Source: Burkholderiales bacterium RIFCSPLOWO2_12_FULL_61_40 (GTDB taxonomy: Bacteria; Pseudomonadota; Gammaproteobacteria; Burkholderiales; Burkholderiaceae_C). From it: 64,000 nucleotides of DNA. Positions 31,733 to 39,750 of this stretch are shown here, in pieces. Numbering within the stretch: the first letter of the stretch is position 1; each line of letters starts with the position of its first letter. The position numbers were made by a program, and so were the translations under genes. The stretch is from contig MESI01000043.1 in assembly GCA_001770935.1 (NCBI GenBank), positions 1 to 64,000 on the forward strand. The letters run 5' to 3'. The notes beneath the pieces are model-generated. The model saw nothing but the letters and a program-made list of their open reading frames with translations, ran no database searches and was not told the origin of the DNA.

Positions 31733-33811
31733 ATGCTCTACCCACAAAATTTTGACGTTATCGTCGTTGGCGGCGGCCATGCCGGAACCGAGGCTGCACT
31801 GGCGGCCGCCCGCATGGGTTGCAAAACCCTGCTCCTGAGCCACAACATCGAGACCCTGGGGCAGATGAGTTGCAACCCCTCGATCGGGGGCATTGGCAAG
31901 GGCCATCTGGTCAAAGAGGTGGACGCCCTGGGTGGTGCCATGGCACTGGCCACGGACGAAGGGGGCATCCAGTTTCGCATTCTCAACTCCAGCAAGGGAC
32001 CTGCCGTGCGCGCCACCCGCGCCCAGGCCGACCGCGTGCTGTACAAAGCAGCCATCCGGCGCATGCTGGAAAACCAGCCCAACCTGTGGCTGTTCCAGCA
32101 GGCGGTGGACGACTTGATGGTGGAGGGCGACCGGGTGGTGGGCGCCGTGACCCAGGTCGGCATCCGTTTCCGTTCGCAAACCGTGGTGCTGACGGCCGGT
32201 ACCTTTTTGGACGGCAAGATCCATGTGGGCCTGAACAACTACGCCGCCGGACGGGCAGGGGACCCGCCCGCCGTGAGTTTGAGCGCCCGCCTGAAAGAAC
32301 TCAAGCTGCCTCAGGGGCGCCTGAAAACCGGCACGCCCCCGCGCTTGGACGGCCGCTCCATCGACTTCAGCAAGTGCCAGGAACAACCCGGCGACGGTGT
32401 GCCCGGTGGCATGAGTCCGGCCATGCCGGTGTTCAGTTTCATGGGTAAGGTGGAGCAGCACCCGCAGCAAATGCCCTGCTGGATCACCCACACCAATGAA
32501 CGCACCCACGACATCATCCGCAGCGGCTTCGACCGCAGTCCCATGTTCACCGGCAAGATTGAAGGCGTCGGCCCGCGCTACTGCCCCAGTGTGGAAGACA
32601 AGATCAACCGCTTTGCCGACAAGGACAGCCACCAGATTTTTCTGGAGCCCGAAGGCCTGACCACCCACGAGTACTACCCCAACGGCATCAGCACCAGCCT
32701 GCCGTTTGACATCCAGTACGCACTGGTGCGCAGCATGGCGGGCTTGGAGAACGCGCACATTTTGCGTCCGGGCTACGCCATCGAGTACGACTACTTCGAC
32801 CCGCAGCATCTCAAAAGCAGCTTCGAGACCAAGGCCATTGGCGGCCTGTTTTTTGCCGGGCAGATCAACGGCACCACGGGCTACGAGGAGGCCGCCGCGC
32901 AGGGCCTGTTTGCCGGCATCAATGCGGCGCTGCAGGCGGGCGCCAAAACGGCGTGGACCCAGGACATCTGGGTGCCGGGCCGGGACGAAGCCTACCTGGG
33001 TGTGCTGGTGGACGACCTGATTACCAAGGGGGTGACCGAGCCCTACCGCATGTTCACCAGCCGGGCCGAGTTCCGCCTGCAACTGCGTGAGGACAATGCC
33101 GATGCCCGGTTGACGGAAACCGGGCGCAAATTGGGCCTGGTGGACGATGCGCGTTGGGATGCCTTCAGCCGCAAACGCGATGCTGTTTCACGTGAAACAG
33201 AGCGCCTGAAGGCGATCTGGGTGAGCCCCAAGAACCTGGCGGCTGCGGAGTCGGAGCGGGTGTTGGGCAAGGCCATCGACCATGAATACAACCTGGCCGA
33301 TCTGTTGCGCCGCCCCAATGTGGGTTACGCCGGATTGATGTCGCTGGACGGTGGCCGGTATGCCAACCCGGAATTGCCGGTGGCCGGTGTGGCGTTGGAT
33401 GCCTTCTCCGAACTGGACCCGCTGGACCTGGACGCCTGCATGCGCGGTGCGCCGTTGGATGATGCGTCGCCGGTAGTGGTCGATGCCTTTGTGGCGTCGG
33501 TGGTGGAACAGGTGGAAATTGCCGCCAAATACTCCGGTTATATCGACCGCCAAAAAGGGGAGGTCGAGCGTGCGGCGCATTACGAAAACCTGCGCCTGCC
33601 TGCCGACCTGGACTATATGCAGGTGTCTGCCCTCAGCATCGAGGCGCGCCAGCGCTTGAGCAAGCTGCGCCCCGAAACCCTGGGGCAGGCTTCGCGCTTG
33701 TCCGGCATCACGCCCGCCAGTATTTCCCTGTTGCTGATCCACCTGAAGAAGGGTGGTTTTCGGGGATTTGCGGGAAAACTGGATGCCGATACCGTGGAGG
33801 GGTCTGCCTGA
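31733..33811 (+). CDS. mnmG: tRNA uridine-5-carboxymethylaminomethyl modification enzyme MnmG (GidA)
   Basis: The start at 31733 gives 692 residues, longer than the roughly 630 of E. coli because of an insert in the C-terminal part (near [16 protein letters not shown] to ASPVVV). FAD motif [20 protein letters not shown], the conserved [22 protein letters not shown], and the C-terminal [26 protein letters not shown] helix pack. With MnmE it installs the cmnm5 group on U34 of several tRNAs, using FAD, NADH and methylenetetrahydrofolate. A perfect parS site is embedded in its coding sequence at 33184. The rsmG start overlaps its stop by one base. Confidence 0.96.
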   Translation: MLYPQNFDVIVVGGGHAGTEAALAAARMGCKTLLLSHNIETLGQMSCNPSIGGIGKGHLVKEVDALGGAMALATDEGGIQFRILNSSKGPAVRATRAQADRVLYKAAIRRMLENQPNLWLFQQAVDDLMVEGDRVVGAVTQVGIRFRSQTVVLTAGTFLDGKIHVGLNNYAAGRAGDPPAVSLSARLKELKLPQGRLKTGTPPRLDGRSIDFSKCQEQPGDGVPGGMSPAMPVFSFMGKVEQHPQQMPCWITHTNERTHDIIRSGFDRSPMFTGKIEGVGPRYCPSVEDKINRFADKDSHQIFLEPEGLTTHEYYPNGISTSLPFDIQYALVRSMAGLENAHILRPGYAIEYDYFDPQHLKSSFETKAIGGLFFAGQINGTTGYEEAAAQGLFAGINAALQAGAKTAWTQDIWVPGRDEAYLGVLVDDLITKGVTEPYRMFTSRAEFRLQLREDNADARLTETGRKLGLVDDARWDAFSRKRDAVSRETERLKAIWVSPKNLAAAESERVLGKAIDHEYNLADLLRRPNVGYAGLMSLDGGRYANPELPVAGVALDAFSELDPLDLDACMRGAPLDDASPVVVDAFVASVVEQVEIAAKYSGYIDRQKGEVERAAHYENLRLPADLDYMQVSALSIEARQRLSKLRPETLGQASRLSGITPASISLLLIHLKKGGFRGFAGKLDADTVEGSA
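33184..33199. promoter_or_regulatory. parS centromere site (perfect 16-bp palindrome) within mnmG
   Basis: The sequence tgtttcacgtgaaaca is the canonical ParB-binding parS site. It lies inside mnmG, about 4 kb before parB in the window, as expected for an origin-proximal par locus. Confidence 0.93.
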
Positions 33812-34461
33812 TGCATACACTTGAAACTGGGCTGCGCGAAGGCGTTGCGGGTCTGCCGGGCCTGGAGTTAAACGACGCGCAGATAGCAGGTTTGCTGGCC
33901 TACCTGGACCTGATCCAGAAATGGACCAAGGTGTACAACCTGACGGCGGTGCGCGACCCGGCAGAAATGCTGACGCACCATCTTCTGGATAGCTTGGCGG
34001 TGATTGTTCCGCTGCGTCGGCGGTTGGCACCACTTGCCCTGCCAGCGGTGCGCCTGTTGGATGTGGGTTCGGGGGCCGGGCTACCGGGTGTGGTGATTGC
34101 CATTTGCTGCCCCGACATCACGGTGCATTGTGTGGACACTGTGGGCAAGAAAGCGGCCTTTATTCAGCAGGTGGCGGTGGCGTTGAAACTGCCCAATCTG
34201 CGCGGTGTGCATGCACGGGTCGAAAATCTGACCGACACCTACCAGGTGGTGAGTTCGCGGGCTTTTGCGTCGCTGGTGGATTTCACGCAATGGTCGGGTG
34301 CGGCTTTGGCGGAGGAGGGGGTTTGGATGGGGATGAAGGGCAAACATCCTGCAGACGAGATAGCCGCTTTGCCTGCTACCGTATCTGTGTTTCACGTGGA
34401 ACAGTTGGTGGTGCCTGGGTTGGATGCTGAGCGCTGCATTGTCTGGATGCGGAAACACTGA
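33811..34461 (+). CDS. rsmG: 16S rRNA (guanine527-N7)-methyltransferase RsmG (GidB)
   Basis: This 216-residue class I methyltransferase has the RsmG signature YNLTAVRDPAEMLTHHLLDSLA, the SAM motif LLDVGSGAGLPGVVIAI and SSRAFASLVDF. It methylates G527 of 16S rRNA. Its ATG shares one base with the mnmG stop. A near-perfect parS site is embedded at 34388. The last 29 bp including the stop are duplicated at 34616 as part of a 157-bp direct repeat. Confidence 0.95.
   Translation: MHTLETGLREGVAGLPGLELNDAQIAGLLAYLDLIQKWTKVYNLTAVRDPAEMLTHHLLDSLAVIVPLRRRLAPLALPAVRLLDVGSGAGLPGVVIAICCPDITVHCVDTVGKKAAFIQQVAVALKLPNLRGVHARVENLTDTYQVVSSRAFASLVDFTQWSGAALAEEGVWMGMKGKHPADEIAALPATVSVFHVEQLVVPGLDAERCIVWMRKH
34388..34403. 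promoter_or_regulatory. parS-like site with one mismatch within rsmG
   Basis: tgtttcacgtggaaca differs from the parS consensus at one position. The site is in the coding sequence (VFHVEQ). Confidence 0.82.
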
Positions 34462-34589
34462 GTTTTCTTTGCCTGCTTCGTGGGGGATCAGGCGGACGCT
34501 GTACTCTGCTCCGTTCGTGTCCCCCGGCCTGCGGCCTCCTCCTTTACCTCACTGCGCAGAGCACAGCACCCACCTGAACGGCGTGGCGT
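34433..34589 (+). repeat. Direct repeat unit 1 (includes rsmG 3' end)
   Basis: This 157-bp unit recurs at 34616-34772, offset 183 bp, with about two mismatches. It starts in the last codons of rsmG (gctgcattgtctggatgcgg) and continues through tgtcccccggcctgcggcct. Confidence 0.92.
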
Positions 34590-34615
34590 GTCGGCGTGCA
34601 AGAGGGGTGACAAGT

Positions 34616-34772
34616 GCTGCATTGTCTGGATGCGGAAACACTGAGTTTTCTTTGCCTGCTTCGTGGGGGATCAGGCGGGCGCTGTACTCTGCTCCGTTCG
34701 TGTCCCCCGGCCTGCGGCCTCCTCCTTTACCTCACTGCGCAGAGCACAGCACCCGCCTGAACGGCGTGGCGT
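34616..34772 (+). repeat. Direct repeat unit 2 (displaced rsmG 3' end)
   Basis: It matches 34433-34589 nearly perfectly; the differences seen are ggacgct/gggcgct and ccacctg/ccgcctg. The near identity points to a recent duplication or gene conversion. Confidence 0.92.
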
Positions 34773-34807
34773 ACGCAAGGGAAAACCGGGCTGAGCAAGA
34801 CCTCAAG

Positions 34808-34897
34808 CAGGATGCCTGGGGTGTGTGCCATAGCGAAGTAAAGGAGGAGGCCGAAGGCCGGGGGACATGAGCGGCGGCACATACCCCAGGCGTCCTG
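34808..34897. repeat. Long imperfect hairpin in the rsmG-lysE spacer
   Basis: The arms caggatgcctggggtgtgtg(cc) and its complement at 34876-34897 pair over 22 bp with two mismatches. The loop carries aggaggccgaaggccggggg, which itself pairs with the direct-repeat units to the left. The segment just after it (catgagcggcggcac...gggcgatagcaa) recurs at 34976-35020. Confidence 0.75.
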
Positions 34898-35103
34898 CGG
34901 GCGATAGCAAGAAACGCAACCCCCATTATTTAGCGTTCCCAGAAGGAAAATCCTCGCGCGGGACCAGACGTGGGCATGAGCGGTGGCACGCACCCCAGGT
35001 ACCCAGCGGGCGATAGCAAAAACGCAAACCGCAAAAAACGCATCGCAAACTTTCCCACGTAAACTCACCCCTTCCACCGGCAAAGATTTTCAAGGGATTT
35101 CCT

Positions 35104-35718
35104 ATGTTTGGCATAGCAGACTACGGCGCTTTTGTTGCCGCCATCATTGTTTTCCTGCTCATTCCCGGACCGGGGAATCTGGCTTTGATTACCTCCACCA
35201 GCAAAGGGCGCATACGCGGTGGTCTGGCTGCCACCCTGGGGGTGATCTTGGGTGACCAGGTGCTGCTGTGGCTGGCCGTGGCGGGCGTGGCGGCATTGCT
35301 CGCAGCCTACCCGACCGCTTTCACTGCGGTGCAATGGCTGGGTGCCGCCTACCTGGCTTGGCTGGGTGGCAAGATGTTGTTGGCGAAACCCGGTGCTGCG
35401 CCCATCCTCCATATCCAGCCGCACCACTATCTGCGCCAGGCGCTGATGATCACCGTGCTCAATCCCAAGGCGATTGTGTTTTACATGGCGTTTTTCCCTT
35501 TGTTCGTGGACCCCGCCACACACCAGGGTGTGGTGACCTACGCCGTGATGGCCGCTACCATCGCTGCCATCACCTTTGCCTATGGTTTGACATCGGTGCT
35601 GTTGACGCATTTTCTGGCCGAACGCCTGCGGGCCAACCCCCTGATTTCACGCGCCCTGGAAAAACTGGCCGGTCTGTTTCTGATCGGGTTCGGCGCCAAG
35701 TTGGCCTTGTCGCGTTAG
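35104..35718 (+). CDS. LysE/RhtB-family amino-acid exporter
   Basis: The 204-residue protein has six hydrophobic helices and the family signature: LIPGPGNLALITSTSKGRIRGGLAATLGVILGDQ, LGAAYLAWLGGKMLL, and LNPKAIVFYMAFFPLFVD. It probably exports an amino acid or derivative; the substrate is not readable. A ribosome-binding site aaggg precedes the ATG. A parS-core site lies just behind it, ahead of parA. Confidence 0.88.
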   Translation: MFGIADYGAFVAAIIVFLLIPGPGNLALITSTSKGRIRGGLAATLGVILGDQVLLWLAVAGVAALLAAYPTAFTAVQWLGAAYLAWLGGKMLLAKPGAAPILHIQPHHYLRQALMITVLNPKAIVFYMAFFPLFVDPATHQGVVTYAVMAATIAAITFAYGLTSVLLTHFLAERLRANPLISRALEKLAGLFLIGFGAKLALSR

Positions 35719-35736
35719 TCGCTGGCAGGCTTGCAT

Positions 35737-35752
35737 CGTTTCACGTGAAACA
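35737..35752. promoter_or_regulatory. parS site upstream of parA (one mismatch)
   Basis: cgtttcacgtgaaaca contains the perfect 14-bp core gtttcacgtgaaac and lies 45 bp before the parA start, where ParB binding could also affect parA transcription. Confidence 0.87.
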
Positions 35753-35796
35753 TTCTTTTCCCCTTCGGTTTTTATTTACTCTCAGCTAAGTACCCC

Positions 35797-36585
35797 ATGG
35801 CCAAAATATTCTGTGTCGCCAATCAAAAAGGTGGAGTCGGCAAGACCACCACCACGGTCAACCTTGCGGCGGGTTTGGCCAAAGTCGGGCAGCGGGTGTT
35901 GATGGTGGATCTGGACCCGCAGGGCAATGCCACCATGGGTTCGGGCGTGGACAAGCGCAAGCTGGAACTCAGCATCTATGACGTGCTGCTGGAATCCGCC
36001 TCGGTGGCCGAAGCGCGGGTGCAGAGCGACAAGCTCAAGGAGGGCGGCTGCAGCTACGACATTCTGGGGGCCAACCGCGAACTGGCCGGGGCCGAGGTGG
36101 AACTGGTGGAAGTCGAGCGGCGCGAGAAGCGCCTGAAAAATGCGCTGGCGGCGGTGGATGCGGAATACGACTTTGTGCTGATCGACTGCCCCCCCTCCCT
36201 GTCCATGCTCACCCTCAATGGCCTGTGCTGCGCCCATGGCGTGATCGTGCCCATGCAGTGTGAGTACTTCGCGCTGGAAGGACTTACCGACCTGGTCAAC
36301 ACCATCAAGCAGGTCAAGGCCAATCTCAACGACGATCTGCAAATCATTGGGCTGTTGCGTGTCATGTTCGACCCGCGCATCACCTTGCAGCAGCAGGTGA
36401 GCGAGCAGCTCAAGGCCCACTTTGGGGACAAGGTGTTTAACTCCGTCATCCCGCGCAATGTGCGTCTGGCCGAGGCGCCCAGCTACGGTGTGCCGGGTGT
36501 AGTGTTTGATCCATCGTCTAAGGGGGCACAGGCGTTTGTGAACTTTGCGCAAGAGATGGTGGCGCGCATTCAGGCGGCACCGTGA
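35797..36585 (+). CDS. parA: Chromosome-partitioning ATPase ParA (Soj)
   Basis: This 262-residue deviant Walker ATPase has CVANQKGGVGKTTTTVNLA, the DLDPQGNAT motif, LIDCPPSLSMLTLN and the C-terminal NVRLAEAPSYGVPGVVFDPSSKGAQAF. ParA forms ATP-dependent gradients on the nucleoid and moves ParB-parS complexes, which segregates origins. Its neighbours (mnmG, rsmG, parS sites and parB) confirm that it is the chromosomal copy. Confidence 0.96.
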   Translation: MAKIFCVANQKGGVGKTTTTVNLAAGLAKVGQRVLMVDLDPQGNATMGSGVDKRKLELSIYDVLLESASVAEARVQSDKLKEGGCSYDILGANRELAGAEVELVEVERREKRLKNALAAVDAEYDFVLIDCPPSLSMLTLNGLCCAHGVIVPMQCEYFALEGLTDLVNTIKQVKANLNDDLQIIGLLRVMFDPRITLQQQVSEQLKAHFGDKVFNSVIPRNVRLAEAPSYGVPGVVFDPSSKGAQAFVNFAQEMVARIQAAP

Positions 36586-36595
36586 TGGGGGTAAA

Positions 36596-36666
36596 TATGC
36601 GAATGAAATGGGACGCTAGCCCTTATATTCTGTGCGCAAGCAGCTATCAAATTGGTAGCGAAAGTA
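36596..36666 (+). repeat. Short interspersed repeat, copy 6, between parA and the hydrolase gene
   Basis: The segment contains gacgctagccctt and tgtgcgcaagcagctatcaa followed by ggtagcgaaag. Its last bases (gcgaaagtacaac) also supply the region just before the hydrolase start codon. Confidence 0.75.
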
Positions 36667-36670
36667 CAAC

Positions 36671-37228
36671 ATGCCCATAACCCCGTCTCCGGTCCTGGTG
36701 CTGCCGGGCTGGCAAAACTCGGGCGCCGCCCATTGGCAAAGCCGCTGGGAAGCGCTGTACGGCTATGAACGCGTGGACCAGCACGACTGGATGCGCCCCT
36801 TGCGCGGCGACTGGATTGCCCGGCTTGAAGACGTGTTGCTCAGCCAAAGCGGCCCCAGTGTGCTGGTGGCCCACAGCCTGGGCTGTATGCTGATTGCGGC
36901 CTGGGCCTCGCACTCGCGTAACACCCACCTGGTGAAGGCGGCGCTGTTGGTGGCACCCGGCGACCCCGAGCGTGAAGAGCTGCGTCCCGTACTCACCAGT
37001 TGGGCGCCCGTGGCAATGCAAGCCTTGCCCTTCCCCAGTGTTTTGCTGGGCAGCCACAACGACCCTTACTGCAGCCTGGAACGGGCACAGGCTTTTGCCA
37101 GAGCCTGGGGTGCGCAGTTCCTGGACTACGGCCATGCGGGCCACCTCAACGCCGAATCGGGTTTGGGCGACTGGCCGCAAGGCCACGAAATTTTGATGCA
37201 ACTGATGCAAGAGAAGGACGAAAAATAA
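36671..37228 (+). CDS. RBBP9/YdeN-type alpha/beta hydrolase encoded between parA and parB
   Basis: The 185-residue protein has the short serine hydrolase fold of the RBBP9/YdeN family: VLVLPGWQNSGAAHWQSRWE, the nucleophile VAHSLGCMLIAAWA, LLGSHNDPYCSLERA with the acid, and the histidine in DYGHAGHLNAESGLGDWPQG. The substrate is unknown. Its stop overlaps the parB start (TAATG), so it is translationally coupled to parB. I recall the same gene order in related genomes, but a link to partitioning is unproven. Confidence 0.88.
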   Translation: MPITPSPVLVLPGWQNSGAAHWQSRWEALYGYERVDQHDWMRPLRGDWIARLEDVLLSQSGPSVLVAHSLGCMLIAAWASHSRNTHLVKAALLVAPGDPEREELRPVLTSWAPVAMQALPFPSVLLGSHNDPYCSLERAQAFARAWGAQFLDYGHAGHLNAESGLGDWPQGHEILMQLMQEKDEK

Positions 37229-38160
37229 TGGCTACCAAAAAACCCAAGGGTTTGGGAATGGGTCTGGAGGCGCTGCTGGGTCCGAAAGTGAAGGACCGCA
37301 CACCGGAGGAGCAGCAAGCCGACACCGCCAACCTGCCCAGCACCCTGGCGCTGGGCGTGATGGTGGCCGGTATGTACCAGCCCCGCACCCGCATGGACGA
37401 GGGCGCTTTGTACGAGCTGGCTGAAAGCATCAAGATGCAGGGCATCATGCAGCCGATTTTGGTGCGCCGCCTCACGGACGGTGTGAACCAGGGCAAGTAC
37501 GAGATCATTGCCGGTGAGCGGCGTTTCCGTGCCGCCAAGTTGGCGGGCCTGGACAGCGTGCCGGTGCTGGTGCGCGACGTGCCCAACGAGGCCGCTGCCG
37601 CCATGGCGCTGATCGAAAACATCCAGCGCGAAGACCTCAATCCGCTGGAGGAAGCGCAGGGCCTGCAGCGCCTGATCAAGGAATTTGGCCTGACCCATGA
37701 AACCGCCGCGCAGGCCGTGGGGCGCTCGCGCAGTGCCACCAGCAATTTGCTGCGCCTGCTGAACCTGGCCGACCCGGTGCAGACCATGCTGATGGCGGGC
37801 GACCTGGACATGGGCCACGCCCGCGCCCTGTTGGCGCTGGACCGGGCCACGCAGATCACGGCGTCGTCCCAAATTGCCGCCAAGAAAATGTCGGTGCGCG
37901 AGGCCGAAAGCCTGGTCAAAAAACTCAGCGCCGAGTTCACGCTGACCAGCGCCAAGCCCAAGGCCGAAAAATCACGCGACCTGAAGCGAGTGGAAGAAGA
38001 GCTGTCGGACCTGCTCATGGCGCAGGTCGATGTCCACGTGAAAAAGCGCGTCAAACGCCATGGGCGCATGGAAGAGATGGGCGAGGTGGTCATCCAGTTT
38101 GGTTCGCTGGACGAACTCAATGGCCTGATCGAACGCCTCTCGCCGGGCTCCAGCCGCTAG
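37228..38160 (+). CDS. parB: Chromosome-partitioning protein ParB (Spo0J)
   Basis: The start at 37228 gives 310 residues. It has an N-terminal segment (KKPKGLGMGLEALLG), the CTPase/ParB-N box with GERRFRAAKLAG, IENIQREDLNPLEEAQGLQRLI, the helix-turn-helix TAAQAVGRSRSATSNLLRLL and a C-terminal dimerisation segment (MEEMGEVVIQFGSLDELNGLIERL). ParB loads at parS as a CTP-dependent clamp and spreads. Three parS-type sites lie upstream in the window. The track ORF from 37000 is an extension through the hydrolase gene. Confidence 0.95.
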   Translation: MATKKPKGLGMGLEALLGPKVKDRTPEEQQADTANLPSTLALGVMVAGMYQPRTRMDEGALYELAESIKMQGIMQPILVRRLTDGVNQGKYEIIAGERRFRAAKLAGLDSVPVLVRDVPNEAAAAMALIENIQREDLNPLEEAQGLQRLIKEFGLTHETAAQAVGRSRSATSNLLRLLNLADPVQTMLMAGDLDMGHARALLALDRATQITASSQIAAKKMSVREAESLVKKLSAEFTLTSAKPKAEKSRDLKRVEEELSDLLMAQVDVHVKKRVKRHGRMEEMGEVVIQFGSLDELNGLIERLSPGSSR

Positions 38161-38173
38161 CCCCAGGGAAGAC

Positions 38174-38932
38174 ATGCCGAAGTTGCCCTGGCCTCAGTCC
38201 TGGCCCTTGCCTGCCATCCTGGCCTGGGCCCTGGCCTGGGGCGTATTCAAAGGGCTGTTGGGGCAGGGCGTGGCGGCGGCCTACGCCATGGGCCTGGCCT
38301 GTGCGCTCAGCGTGGGCCTCAGTGTGTGGGGTAGCACCTGGTGGCGTCGGTGTCTGATTGCTGCGGGCTTTCCCTTGTCGCTGCTTTTGACTCTGCCCAC
38401 ACTGGGCCTGGCGGTTCTGCCCGCGTGGGCCTGGCTGGTGCCGCTGGCGCTGCTGGCGCTGGTGTACCCCCTGAATGCCTGGCGCGATGCGCCTTTGTTT
38501 CCCACCCCGTCCGATGCCCTGGCAGAGCTGCCGCAGTACGCCCTGCTGCCTGTCGGCGCCAGGGTGCTGGATGCCGGTTGCGGCCTGGGCCACGGCCTGC
38601 AGGCCCTGCATGGCGCCTACCCCCACGCCCGCCTGTATGGCCTGGAATGGAGCTGGCCGTTACGCTGGATTTGTGCCCTGCGTTGCCCCTGGGCGCAGAT
38701 TCGCCGGGGTGATATCTGGGCGGCCGACTGGTCGGTGTACGACATGGTGTACCTGTTTCAGCGCCCGGAGAGCATGCCGCGTGCGTGGGACAAGGCCGCG
38801 CGCGAACTCCAGCCCGGCGCCTGGCTGGTCAGCCTGGAATTTGAGGTGCCGCAGCATACCGCGAGCGCCCACTACCGCAGCCACGGTGGCAAAATGGTGT
38901 GGCTTTACCAGACACCGTTGGCGCTGTCATGA
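38174..38932 (+). CDS. Membrane-anchored class I SAM-dependent methyltransferase
   Basis: The 252-residue protein begins with three to four hydrophobic segments (about 10-105: LPAILAWALAWGVFKGLLG, AMGLACALSVGLSVWG, LSLLLTLPTLGLAVLPAWAW) followed by a methyltransferase domain with the SAM motif VLDAGCGLGHGLQAL and YGLEWSW. The acceptor is unknown. It lies 13 bp after parB and 11 bp before the HD-GYP gene, so it may be the tail of the par operon. Confidence 0.82.
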   Translation: MPKLPWPQSWPLPAILAWALAWGVFKGLLGQGVAAAYAMGLACALSVGLSVWGSTWWRRCLIAAGFPLSLLLTLPTLGLAVLPAWAWLVPLALLALVYPLNAWRDAPLFPTPSDALAELPQYALLPVGARVLDAGCGLGHGLQALHGAYPHARLYGLEWSWPLRWICALRCPWAQIRRGDIWAADWSVYDMVYLFQRPESMPRAWDKAARELQPGAWLVSLEFEVPQHTASAHYRSHGGKMVWLYQTPLALS

Positions 38933-38943
38933 GGAGAACAAGC

Positions 38944-39693
38944 ATGGAAAACCCGTCCCCACCGCCGCAAGACACGCTTGCACAGCAGCTGCAATCGCAC
39001 CAGGCCATGCTGTTCGCCTTCGCCTCGCTGGCAGAACTGCGCGAGTCGGATACCGAAAGCCATATTTTGCGGGTGCAGCACTATGTGCGTGCGCTCACGC
39101 TGCAAATGCAAACCCGCCCCGAGTTTGCGCAGGTGCTCACCCCCGGCTATATCGAATCCCTGTGCCAGTGCGTGCCGGTGTACGACCTGGGAACAGTGGG
39201 CGTGCCCGACCGTATCCTGCTCAAGCCCGGTCGCCTGGATGCGGAAGAGCTGGCCATCATGCGCACCCACACCCAACTGGGGTACGACGCCCTGGTGCGG
39301 GCCGAGAAAAAACTGGGGTGCAGCACACCCATGTTGGCCATGGCCAAGGACGTGACTTTGTCGCACCAGGAAAAATGGGACGGCAGCGGTTATCCACGCG
39401 GCCTGTCGGGGGCCCTCATTCCGCTGTCGGCGCGCATCATTGCACTGGCCGACGTGTACGACGCCCTCATCACCAGCAAGGTCTACAAGAGCGGCGTGCC
39501 CCATGACCGGGCCATGCAGATCATCTTCAGCGAACGTGGCGCCCACTTCGACCCCGACCTGGTGGATGTGTTCATGGAAGTCGAAAACGAGTTTGCCCTC
39601 ATTGCGCTGCGTTTTGCCGACACCGAGGCTGACATGCAGCAAAAAATCGAATACATGGCCAACGCCATTGCGGAGGTTGCGGTTTTATCCTGA
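38944..39693 (+). CDS. Degenerate HD-GYP domain protein
   Basis: From the ATG at 38944 (gaggag upstream) the protein has 249 residues and is a full-length HD-GYP domain: ESHILRVQHYVRAL, the HD position, VPDRILLKPGRL, LSHQEKWDGSGYPRGLSG and LADVYDALITSKVYK. At the metal site, where active enzymes have HDIGK, this one reads YDLGT, and the later HH pair is HQ. Loss of the HD histidine should abolish di-iron or di-manganese binding and cyclic-di-GMP hydrolysis. It may serve as a binding protein. No receiver domain is attached. The start at 38899 in the track is inside the methyltransferase gene. Confidence 0.85.
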   Translation: MENPSPPPQDTLAQQLQSHQAMLFAFASLAELRESDTESHILRVQHYVRALTLQMQTRPEFAQVLTPGYIESLCQCVPVYDLGTVGVPDRILLKPGRLDAEELAIMRTHTQLGYDALVRAEKKLGCSTPMLAMAKDVTLSHQEKWDGSGYPRGLSGALIPLSARIIALADVYDALITSKVYKSGVPHDRAMQIIFSERGAHFDPDLVDVFMEVENEFALIALRFADTEADMQQKIEYMANAIAEVAVLS

Positions 39694-39750
39694 AGGTGGT
39701 CCGGCACAGCGGTAGAAACGCGGCTTCCTCAAAACTGGCTTTGGCGGCGG

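Larger units (their letters stand above)
34462..35103. other. Repeat-dense 640-bp spacer between rsmG and the LysE gene
   Basis: No gene is credible here; the ORFs listed are repeats of one another (MRKH/FSLPASWGIR...). The spacer holds two tandem copies of a 157-bp unit, an inverse partial copy of its centre (cccccggcctgcggcctcct at 34520-34560 and 34700-34735 against aggaggccgaaggccggggg near 34846), a long hairpin at 34808-34897, and a pair of direct repeats near 34866 and 34975. Confidence 0.8.

Noticed and set aside
34424-34870. 148-residue ORF in the rsmG-lysE spacer
   Set aside because: It is the translation of two tandem repeat units plus the out-of-frame rsmG tail; it has no independent support.
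36596-36666. Possible riboswitch or small RNA between parA and the hydrolase gene
   Set aside because: The segment is a copy of the scattered short repeat found at six other sites, which explains its conservation.
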